From positions 1-10,758 of the forward strand of contig CAJPTB010000032.1 in assembly GCA_905373325.1 (NCBI GenBank): DNA of 10,758 bases. The letters run 5' to 3'. A model generated the notes under the pieces. The model was not told where the DNA came from and did no database searches. It saw only the letters and a list, made by a program, of their open reading frames with translations. This DNA comes from an uncultured Ancrocorticia sp. GTDB lineage: Bacteria > Actinomycetota > Actinomycetes > Actinomycetales > Actinomycetaceae. The position numbers and the translations under genes are program-made. Shown here in pieces: positions 1-5,675 of the stretch; the stretch's first letter is position 1; each line of letters opens with the position of its first letter.

Positions 1-1
1 G

Positions 2-2140
2 GCTCGCGTGCAGCCCGGCGTCGTCATGTCGGAACTGCAGAAGGCGGCGGCCCCGTTCGGCCTGCGTTTCGGCCCGGACCCCTCCACCCAGAACCGCGCC
101 ACCTTCGGCGGGATGATCGGGAACAACGCGTGCGGCCCCCACGCGGTGGCGTTTGGGCGCACGGCGGACAACGTCGCGGGCATGGACGTGACCCTGGCCG
201 ACGGCAGGCGGATGAAGGCAGGCGAAGGCGGGCTGGGGTATGAGGCCGTGCCCGAGCTCGCGAGGCTGGTGGACGAGAACCTGGCGACGATACGCCTGCA
301 ATTCGGCAGATTCAAACGTCAGGTCTCGGGATACTCCCTCGAGCACCTTCTGCCCGAAAATGGGCGGAATCTCGCCAAGTTCCTGGTGGGCAGCGAGGGG
401 ACGCTCGGCCTCCTGACGGCGGCCGAGGTCAGGCTCGTCCCGGTCGAGGCCTCGCCGGCCCTCGTCGTGCTCGGCTATCCGGACATGGCCAGCGCGGCCG
501 ACGACGTCCCTGCCCTCCTCGCCCACCGACCGCTCGCAGTCGAAGGCATGGACGCCCGGCTGGTCGACGTCGTCCGGCGTGCGAAGGGCGGGGTTCCGCC
601 GCTGCCGGAAGGCGGGGGGTGGCTGATGGTCGAGGTCGGCGAGGAAGGCGGCGCAGACGCGACGTCAAGGGCCAGGGCGCTGGCCGACTCCGCCTCCTCC
701 ACGGCCGTCGACATTCGGCCCGCAGGCCCGGAGGCGGCCCGGCTGTGGCAAATCCGGGCCGACGGCGCGGGCCTTGGCGGGAGGACCCCGGCGGGAAACC
801 AGGCGTGGCCCGGCTGGGAGGATTCGGCCGTTCCGCCCGAGAAGCTCGGCGGATACCTCCGCGCGCTCGAGGCCCTCATGAAGGGATTCGGGCTTGACGG
901 CCTCATGTACGGGCATTTCGGGGACGGATGCGTCCACGTCCGCATCGACTTCCCGCTCGAATCCCAAAAGGGAGCCGAAACCTTCCGCCGGTTCATGGGG
1001 GAGGCGGCAGACCTCGCCGCGGGCTTCGGCGGGTCCCTCTCGGGCGAGCACGGAGACGGGCGCGCCCGCTCGGAGCTGCTGGAGAGGATGTACGGGCCCG
1101 ACGTCGTCGCCCTGTTCGAGCGAGTCAAGGGGGTCTTCGACCCCGAATGCCTGCTCAACCCGGGGGTGCTCGTGCGGCCCGACCGCATCGACGAACGTCT
1201 GAGAAGGCCGGGCGCGAAGCCGATCCCCTACGCCGGAGGCTTCCGGTTCGCCGACGACGGCGGAGACATGGCCCGGGCCGTCCACCGCTGCACCGGCGTG
1301 GGCAATTGCCGGGCGAGCAGATTCGACCTCGGCGCCTTCATGTGCCCCTCCTACGAGGCCACGCGCGACGAGAAGGACGTGACCCGCGGCAGGGCGAGGG
1401 TGCTCCAGGACGTGGCGCGCGGCGGGGCGCTGGCGTGGGACTCTCCCGAGGTGCTCGACTCCCTCGATCTGTGCCTGGCATGCAAGGCGTGTTCGCGGGA
1501 CTGCCCGACGGGGATCGACGTCGCGCGGTACAGATCCGAGGCCCTCTACCGCGCCTACCGCGGAAAACGCAGGCCTGCGGCCCACTACGCCCTGGGAAGG
1601 CTGCCGCTGTGGGCGAGGGCGGTAACGAAGGTTCCCCTCGTCGCGAGGATCGTGAACGCCGTGATGCGGGTCGGCCCGCTGCGGAGGCTGGCCTTCCGGC
1701 TGGTCGGCGTCGACCCGCGGCGCGCGATGCCGGAGTTCGAAACCCGGCGTTTCTCTCGGAGCGAAGAGGCCCGGAGCGTGCGTAAAGAGGCCTGGAGCCT
1801 GCGCGCCGCCTCCCGAAAATCCCGGAAGAAGGGGCTGCACGGCATCCCCGATGAAGGGCGGGGCAGCGCCCCCGAACGGGGAATGGCGCTCGCTCGAACG
1901 AGCGTTTTGGCGGGGGAGGCGACGGCAGGCGAATCGACGGCGACGAATCGGACGCGAAGCCTCGTTACGTCGCACTGTGGGCGGATTCCTTCTCCGAAAC
2001 CCTCGACGCCCGCGGAGCGCGGGCGGCCGTCTCCGTGCTCCAAGAAGCCGGATACACCGTGCTGCTTCCCCCCGACGAGGCCTGCTGCGGCCTCACATGG
2101 ATCACCACGGGGCAGCTCGATGCGGCCAAGCGAAAGCTGA
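2..2140 (+). CDS. FAD-linked 2-hydroxyacid dehydrogenase, FAD and ferredoxin portion (5' partial, frameshifted)
   Basis: This is the flavin and first Fe-S part of a single-chain FAD/Fe-S 2-hydroxyacid dehydrogenase, a GlcD-GlcF-like fusion. Such enzymes oxidise D-lactate, glycolate or D-2-hydroxyglutarate and pass electrons towards the respiratory chain; the substrate here cannot be told. The frame is open from base 2, so the N-terminus lies outside the window. In order one sees the end of a PCMH FAD-binding domain (GGMIGNNACGPH at about 110-145), an FAD-oxidase C-terminal domain (GHFGDGCVH at 911-937, SGEHGDG at 1040-1060), a CTGVGNC segment (1289-1309) with MCPSY (1340-1354), and a classic CxxCxxCxxxCP cluster site (1472-1507). 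After about 1738 (RRAMPEFETRRFSR) family resemblance stops. The rest of this frame, to the stop at 2138-2140, is a shadow of the true continuation, which lies in another frame. Family membership is secure; intactness is not. Confidence 0.88.
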   Translation, partial: ARVQPGVVMSELQKAAAPFGLRFGPDPSTQNRATFGGMIGNNACGPHAVAFGRTADNVAGMDVTLADGRRMKAGEGGLGYEAVPELARLVDENLATIRLQFGRFKRQVSGYSLEHLLPENGRNLAKFLVGSEGTLGLLTAAEVRLVPVEASPALVVLGYPDMASAADDVPALLAHRPLAVEGMDARLVDVVRRAKGGVPPLPEGGGWLMVEVGEEGGADATSRARALADSASSTAVDIRPAGPEAARLWQIRADGAGLGGRTPAGNQAWPGWEDSAVPPEKLGGYLRALEALMKGFGLDGLMYGHFGDGCVHVRIDFPLESQKGAETFRRFMGEAADLAAGFGGSLSGEHGDGRARSELLERMYGPDVVALFERVKGVFDPECLLNPGVLVRPDRIDERLRRPGAKPIPYAGGFRFADDGGDMARAVHRCTGVGNCRASRFDLGAFMCPSYEATRDEKDVTRGRARVLQDVARGGALAWDSPEVLDSLDLCLACKACSRDCPTGIDVARYRSEALYRAYRGKRRPAAHYALGRLPLWARAVTKVPLVARIVNAVMRVGPLRRLAFRLVGVDPRRAMPEFETRRFSRSEEARSVRKEAWSLRAASRKSRKKGLHGIPDEGRGSAPERGMALARTSVLAGEATAGESTATNRTRSLVTSHCGRIPSPKPSTPAERGRPSPCSKKPDTPCCFPPTRPAAASHGSPRGSSMRPSES
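1765..1806 (+). repeat. 21-bp imperfect tandem duplication in the dehydrogenase linker
   Basis: AGAGGCCCGGAGCGTGCG (1765-1782) is followed 21 bp later by AGAGGCCTGGAGCCTGCG (1786-1803), with two mismatches in 18. It lies in the stretch joining the ferredoxin part to the CCG part, where family conservation is lost. An in-frame duplication would lengthen the linker without shifting the frame. Confidence 0.6.
1887..1908 (+). terminator. Hairpin plus T4 tract inside the dehydrogenase linker (terminator-like)
   Basis: CGCTCG (1887-1892) pairs with CGAGCG (1899-1904) across a 6-nt loop, and TTTT follows directly (1905-1908). An alternative register with a 4-nt loop also exists because CGCTCG overlaps a second copy at 1891. 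This resembles a short intrinsic terminator but sits inside the frameshifted coding region. The T-tract is short, so real termination is uncertain. Confidence 0.3.
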
Positions 2141-2733
2141 ACTCCCTGCTTGGCGCGTTGGCGCCGTTCGCCGCGAACGGGATTCCCATCGTCGGCGTCG
2201 AGCCCTCGTGCACCGCGGTGCTGCGTTCCGACATGGAAGACCTGTTGGACGACGACCCCCGCGTCGCCCTGGTTAAAGAAATGACCTTCACTTTGGCGGA
2301 GCTGCTCAGCGCGCCAAAGCCGTTTGGCCCCGGGGAAAGCTGGAGCATGCCCGATCTCACCGGCCTCGAGGTGGTGGCCCAGCCGCACTGCCACCACTAT
2401 TCTGTTATGGGATGGGCCGCGGACGAAGCGCTTTTGCTTTCGGCGGGAGCCGAGCTGACGAAGGTGACGGGCTGCTGCGGTTTGGCAGGAAACTTCGGCA
2501 TGGAGAAGGGGCACTACGACGTATCCGCTAGGATCGCGGGCGCCCGCTTGCTGCCGGCGCTTGAAAGGGCGAATCCCGACGCCGTCTTCCTGGCCGACGG
2601 TTTTTCCTGCCGCACTCAGGCGGAGCAGCTGTCCGTCTCTCGGGGCATACACCTGGCCGAACTCATCCGCGACGGGATGGCTGTTCAGCGCCATATGTCG
2701 GACGAGGGGAGGATACCGGCCCGCTCGCGATAA
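2035..2733 (+). CDS. C-terminal CCG (heterodisulfide reductase-like) portion of the same dehydrogenase, separated by a frameshift
   Basis: This is the C-terminal part of the FAD/Fe-S dehydrogenase. It carries two cysteine-rich CCG domains of the GlcF/HdrB type: EACCGLTWITTG (double Cys at 2083-2088) and VTGCCGLAGNFG (double Cys at 2473-2478), with HCHHYSVM between them. CCG domains bind Fe-S clusters or mediate electron transfer. The first start codon in frame is the GTG at 2035. Family-like sequence in this frame already begins near 1957 (PRYVALWADSFSE), upstream of any ATG, GTG or TTG after the in-frame stop at 1852-1854, and no ribosome binding site precedes it. It is therefore best read as the displaced 3' end of the upstream gene, not as an independent gene. 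The shift equals one lost base (or two gained) between 1855 and about 1957. As sequenced, the enzyme would lack this domain unless the shift is an error or is bypassed. Confidence 0.85.
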   Translation: MLQEAGYTVLLPPDEACCGLTWITTGQLDAAKRKLNSLLGALAPFAANGIPIVGVEPSCTAVLRSDMEDLLDDDPRVALVKEMTFTLAELLSAPKPFGPGESWSMPDLTGLEVVAQPHCHHYSVMGWAADEALLLSAGAELTKVTGCCGLAGNFGMEKGHYDVSARIAGARLLPALERANPDAVFLADGFSCRTQAEQLSVSRGIHLAELIRDGMAVQRHMSDEGRIPARSR

Positions 2734-2779
2734 GCTAACCTTGTTTCATCACGCAAGTTTACATAAGGAGGTTTCGCCG

Positions 2780-4207
2780 ATGGTGCTGTACGCCTTGGCG
2801 AACGGGCGCATCGCTCCTGCACAGGCCGTTCGGCCCCGGGGCAGCCTCGCCTCGGAGGTCCTTGGAGCCCTCCGCGAGAGCATCCTCGAGATCGTCGACG
2901 TTCCGCTTTTGCCAGTGATGTGGGAGGAGAGCGACGCCGCAGGAAAGCACGGGCAGTCCCTTGTGGCCATTGATCAAGACGGAACCGTCGTGATGGTGAA
3001 TCTTCGCCAGCGGCTTACGTCGGTGGACCTCTACGAAGTTGTCAGCAGATCGGGAAGGTATGCCCATACCGGGCCCGTGGACATGGCGCAGGTCTACTCG
3101 AAGGGACCGAAAGAGTTCGGCCCGGACTGGGAGGAGTTCCGCTCCGGCCGCCCCCCGCTCGGCGGCGTCAGCCCCCGGCTCATCGTGGTCGCGCTCGACA
3201 TCGACGACGACGTCCTTCCCGTCTTTTCCACGCTTTCCGAGAGGGTGCAGCTTCTTTCCGCTTCGATCTTCGACACCAACGGCGTGCGCCAAGTGTCCAT
3301 TGAGGCGTGCCGCAAGCGGGGCTCGGGGCCTTCGGCCGACGAGACAGTCGAGTTCCTCCCCGCCCCGGACGTCGAGAGCGGCGAAGAAACCAAGCCTCGC
3401 AGGCGCGGGCGCGCGCGTGAGGCGCAGGAGTTTCAGCCGACCCTCACGATCCCTGCCACCCCCAGGTTTACCGCTTTTCCGGGCCACATCGGCGCGCACG
3501 GCTCCCAGGACGACGCCGATGTCACCGATCCCGCGCAGACCCTCATCGTCGAAGCCATTGAGGCTCCGCTTGCCGAGCTGCCCCAAGCTTTGGACGCCGA
3601 GGCCGGCGACAAGCCGACGGGCCGGCGTTCGCGGCGTTCGGCTCACCGTGAGCAGGGGCCTGGCGCCGCTCGAGAGGACGCGCCGGATCAGCATGCAGAT
3701 CAGAGCGCCCAAGAGGACCCCTTCAGCCAGATGAAGATCCCTGTGATCCCGGCTTGGCGTGTGACCGAGGACGGCGCGGACGAGACGCCGACGTACATCA
3801 GCGCCCGCTATGACCAGGAGGTCAAGCGGCCTCGCACCGAGCAGCTGTTGTGGGAGAAGTCCGCCCCTAAGCGCGACGGCAAGCGCCGGCAGCCGCAGAC
3901 CTTTTCGGAGACGACCGCGGCCAACGCGTCCTCGGACGCCGTGGCCCGTGCGGCCGAGCGTGAGCTCCTCACTCCCGCCGGCCGGCTCGTGGCCATAGCC
4001 GGCCGAAGCGTCACGCCCCTGACCCTCGAGATCTGGAAGAACGGGAGCCCGACGATGGCCACGCTGACCTCGACCGGCACCCTCCTCCTGGGGCACACGT
4101 CCTATCAGGACCCTTCGAAGGCGGCCGCGGAGGTCCTCGGCAGGAACGACGTCAACGGCTGGCAGCTGTGGAAGACGCGGGAGGGCCGACTGCTCGGCGA
4201 GCTCTGA
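2780..4207 (+). CDS. Hypothetical protein: degenerate PD-(D/E)XK (NucS/DUF91-like) N-terminus plus DUF4357/RAMA-like C-terminus
   Basis: The product is 475 residues. The ATG at 2780 is chosen because AAGGAGG (2764-2770) lies 9 nt upstream; an open extension in frame to 2561 overlaps the preceding gene and has no such site. Residues about 30-180 resemble the NucS/DUF91 nuclease fold: AIDQDGTVVMV (63-73) followed by NLR where active enzymes have ELK, and PRLIVVALDI (132-141). With Asn74 and Arg76 replacing the acidic and lysine residues, cleavage is unlikely and nucleic-acid binding more plausible. Residues about 185-390 are a charged, low-complexity, probably disordered linker with Arg/Lys-rich patches. 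Residues about 397-475 resemble DUF4357/RAMA domains, with PSKAAAEVLGR, then NGWQLWK and a final GRLL. Such domains are linked to DNA modification and restriction proteins. The gene lies 46 bp after the dehydrogenase and ends in an intrinsic terminator. Domain calls are by eye and the function is unknown. Confidence 0.8.
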   Translation: MVLYALANGRIAPAQAVRPRGSLASEVLGALRESILEIVDVPLLPVMWEESDAAGKHGQSLVAIDQDGTVVMVNLRQRLTSVDLYEVVSRSGRYAHTGPVDMAQVYSKGPKEFGPDWEEFRSGRPPLGGVSPRLIVVALDIDDDVLPVFSTLSERVQLLSASIFDTNGVRQVSIEACRKRGSGPSADETVEFLPAPDVESGEETKPRRRGRAREAQEFQPTLTIPATPRFTAFPGHIGAHGSQDDADVTDPAQTLIVEAIEAPLAELPQALDAEAGDKPTGRRSRRSAHREQGPGAAREDAPDQHADQSAQEDPFSQMKIPVIPAWRVTEDGADETPTYISARYDQEVKRPRTEQLLWEKSAPKRDGKRRQPQTFSETTAANASSDAVARAAERELLTPAGRLVAIAGRSVTPLTLEIWKNGSPTMATLTSTGTLLLGHTSYQDPSKAAAEVLGRNDVNGWQLWKTREGRLLGEL

Positions 4208-4210
4208 GGA

Positions 4211-4254
4211 CTCTCAGGGAGCGCCCGGAGGGCTCCGGCTCCGAGAGCGCTTTT
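4211..4254 (+). terminator. Rho-independent terminator of the NucS/DUF4357-like gene
   Basis: A nested GC-rich hairpin starts 3 nt after the stop codon. CTCTC (4211-4215) pairs with GAGAG (4243-4247), GGAGC (4218-4222) with GCTCC (4238-4242), and CGGAG (4226-4230) with CTCCG (4233-4237). Small bulges occur on the 5' side only. CGC and TTTT (4251-4254) follow. It should end transcription of the upstream unit. Confidence 0.72.
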
Positions 4255-4260
4255 AGGCTT

Positions 4261-4328
4261 GGCGAGCTCTGAAACTCGGCGAGCTCAGAAACTCGGCTAG
4301 CTCTGAAACTCAGTCAGCTCTAAGACCC
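4261..4328. repeat. 17-bp tandem repeat, about 4 copies, related to the end of the preceding gene
   Basis: Units are GGCGAGCTCTGAAACTC (4261-4277), the same with one change (4278-4294), GGCTAGCTCTGAAACTC (4295-4311), and a decayed copy (4312-4328). The 3' end of the upstream coding sequence (4196-4212) reads GGCGAGCTCTGAGGACT. The array therefore looks like copies of the gene's last codons and stop, separated from it by the terminator. A further related piece, GAACTCGGCGAGTTC, lies near 4356-4370 and forms a small dyad. Confidence 0.8.
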
Positions 4329-4487
4329 TTGCCAGTCATGAGGTCAACCGGTTCTGAACTCGGCGAGTTCTTCCAAGAATCTTGAGGGCTTTCGCAGGCG
4401 CGCGCGGCGAGTCTTGAGGGGTCCTCCTGGCTTGCCTCGCGCTGTTTGCCCTATAGATGGCGTTTCGCTGATGTCCTTCGTGCTCTA

Positions 4488-4536
4488 GGAGGCTCGCGTG
4501 CTGGGGAGGCTCGCGTGCCGCAGGAGGCTCGTGTGC
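4488..4536. repeat. 14-bp element repeated three times at 17-18 bp spacing
   Basis: GGAGGCTCGCGTGC occurs exactly at 4488-4501 and 4505-4518, and with one change (CGCG to CGTG) at 4523-4536. The period (17, then 18) is close to that of the 17-bp array upstream, but the sequence is different. Confidence 0.75.
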
Positions 4537-4636
4537 AGCGGATCGCCTCAATGCGAGGGACCACCGGTCGCCCCGCGCTGCCAATGCCCTCGTCTCGCCG
4601 GCGCATCCTCTGCGCTGCCGGTGATTCTCGTGCCGT

Positions 4637-4714
4637 CGGCGGCTTGTCTTGCTGATGTTTTCCGGCGGCCGTCTTGTCGATGTTTTGTCGGCGGACGTCT
4701 TGCCGATGCCTCTT
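4637..4714. repeat. 26-bp tandem repeat, three copies
   Basis: Three consecutive 26-bp units start with CGGCGG at 4637, 4663 and 4689. Each contains a GTCTTG core followed closely by GATG, and the first two continue in a T-run. Divergence between units is a few bases each, more in the third. Flanking DNA carries weaker echoes (for example CGCCGG and GTCGGCG pieces). No coding role is seen. Confidence 0.75.
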
Positions 4715-5208
4715 TGCCTTAACGGCGGGACCTCGTGCTGTCGGCGACCCCTGTTGCGTCGGTGCGTTGCCGCTGTCGGATGCAACCTCGGTCTGTGCCC
4801 GGCGACCTGCGTGGGTGCCGGGAACCCGAAAAGGCATTGGGCGATTCTGAGGGAGGCCGAAAGGCGGAGCGGCCGCGCCAGTGCGACGAAGCGCGGTCCC
4901 TTCCGAATCGCGCAGTTCTTGTGGCTGCGGGTGTTGTGGCTCGGAAAATCGGCGCATCAAACCAATGCGTGTCTAATCCTGCGCGATCCGAATCAGTTCG
5001 CGACGAGGGGGAAACGATTTTCATAGCATGAAAGCACTATTTCGTGACCTTTCTATCCCTTCGTCTGGGCGCTTTCGTTCTGCTGCCGAAGCTCGGCGCA
5101 CGTCCATTCTGATTGTTATAGTTATGTGGATGAGCAAAACGATCCACGGGACACTTCATCGGTTGGAGCGCACTCGAGGGGGAGTGGCGATTAAACATTG
5201 TGAAATCA

Positions 5209-5247
5209 GCATTTTCTAGAAATGCCGACCGGCTAGCCGAAATCGGC
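5209..5247. promoter_or_regulatory. Pair of adjacent dyad elements upstream of the secretion-locus promoter
   Basis: The first element has TTTCTAGAAA (5213-5222) as a perfect palindrome inside GCATTT...AAATGC (5209-5225). The second has CGGCTAGCCG (5230-5239) as a perfect palindrome nested in GCCGA (5224-5228) and TCGGC (5243-5247). They end about 12 nt before the predicted -35 box, so an operator role is possible. A hairpin from an upstream transcript is an alternative. Confidence 0.4.
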
Positions 5248-5259
5248 GGGGTGACGCTC

Positions 5260-5288
5260 TTGACAACCGTTTGTGTCAGGTATAGCTT
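5260..5288 (+). promoter_or_regulatory. Predicted sigma-70-type promoter of the secretion locus
   Basis: TTGACA (5260-5265) is a perfect -35 box. TAGCTT (5283-5288) fits the actinobacterial TANNNT -10 pattern after a 17-bp spacer. Transcription would start near 5295, giving a leader of about 27 nt before the GTG at 5322. It is the only strong promoter seen on the right side and could serve genes 5322-8001, and perhaps the second module. Confidence 0.6.
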
Positions 5289-5321
5289 GTGTGTTACAAG
5301 CCAATCACGCAAGGAGTTATT

Positions 5322-5675
5322 GTGAGCGACATCTATATTGTCGACGCCGAGTACTATATACTGGTGTCCGGCGCTGGCGAGCTTGTTCAAAATCCTGGGG
5401 CGGGCGACGTCGAAACACCGGTTCGAGAGGCGGCTCGGGGCATTCCCGGCGCATCGAGCGTTTCTGCCTCGGAGCGCGCCGGCGAAGCGATAGACTCTCG
5501 ATGCAGGTCGCTGATGGCCGATATCGGCCAGTTTAAAAGCGGTGTCGAGGAGGCGATCAAGTCCATGGCGGGCACTGACCAAGATTCAGCCGCGGCGATG
5601 GACCGGATTCTGGAGCACGTCAAGGGGCATCCGAAGGCCAAGCCTGGATCCAAGGGAAAAGCAAGGATCGTCTGA
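5322..5675 (+). CDS. Small helical protein, candidate type VII secretion (EspC/WXG100-like) partner
   Basis: The product is 117 residues. The GTG start at 5322 is chosen because AAGGAG (5311-5316) lies 5 nt upstream; an in-frame ATG at 5289 has no such site and would sit inside the promoter leader. The sequence is mostly predicted helix. It begins MSDIYIVDAEYYILVSGAG and has a second helical stretch around residues 55-100, ending in a basic tail (KGHPKAKPGSKGKARIV). There is no signal peptide, membrane segment or clear WXG or YxxxD/E motif, so the EspC-like assignment rests on size, helicity and position. The stop overlaps the hydrolase start by one base (TGATG at 5673-5677), implying translational coupling and a matched partner. 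In LXG/WXG effector systems, small helical proteins in this place bind the effector N-terminus for export. By inference it does the same here. Confidence 0.72.
   Translation: MSDIYIVDAEYYILVSGAGELVQNPGAGDVETPVREAARGIPGASSVSASERAGEAIDSRCRSLMADIGQFKSGVEEAIKSMAGTDQDSAAAMDRILEHVKGHPKAKPGSKGKARIV

Larger units (their letters stand above)
4330..5208. other. Long repeat-bearing intergenic region without a credible gene
   Basis: No reading frame here has family resemblance, a good ribosome binding site and plausible composition together. The open frames on both strands give Arg-, Ser- and Pro-rich translations typical of GC-rich noncoding DNA. Repeats at 4488-4536 and 4637-4714 are listed separately. 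Beyond about 4960 the composition becomes more A+T rich, merging into the leader of the secretion locus. No tRNA, rRNA, CRISPR or transposase was recognised. Confidence 0.6.

Noticed and set aside
1887..1908. Programmed ribosomal frameshifting as an explanation for the split dehydrogenase
   Set aside because: The shift needed is -1 (or +2), but no X-XXY-YYZ slippery heptamer was seen in the possible interval; the hairpin alone is not enough.
475..1975. Long minus-strand open frames opposite the dehydrogenase
   Set aside because: They are antisense shadows produced by high third-position G+C; the plus strand carries the conserved FAD and Fe-S motifs.
2561..2779. Extended N-terminus for the 2780 gene
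   Set aside because: The extension overlaps the conserved CCG part of the dehydrogenase, while AAGGAGG at 2764-2770 clearly places the start at 2780.
4336..4785. 149-codon minus-strand frame across the repeat region
   Set aside because: The translation is dominated by Arg, Ala and Pro from GC-rich DNA and crosses the tandem repeats; no start site or homology is evident.
5028..5219. 63-codon frame starting ATG at 5028
   Set aside because: No ribosome binding site, no family resemblance, a stop inside the dyad region, and lying in the leader of the secretion locus.
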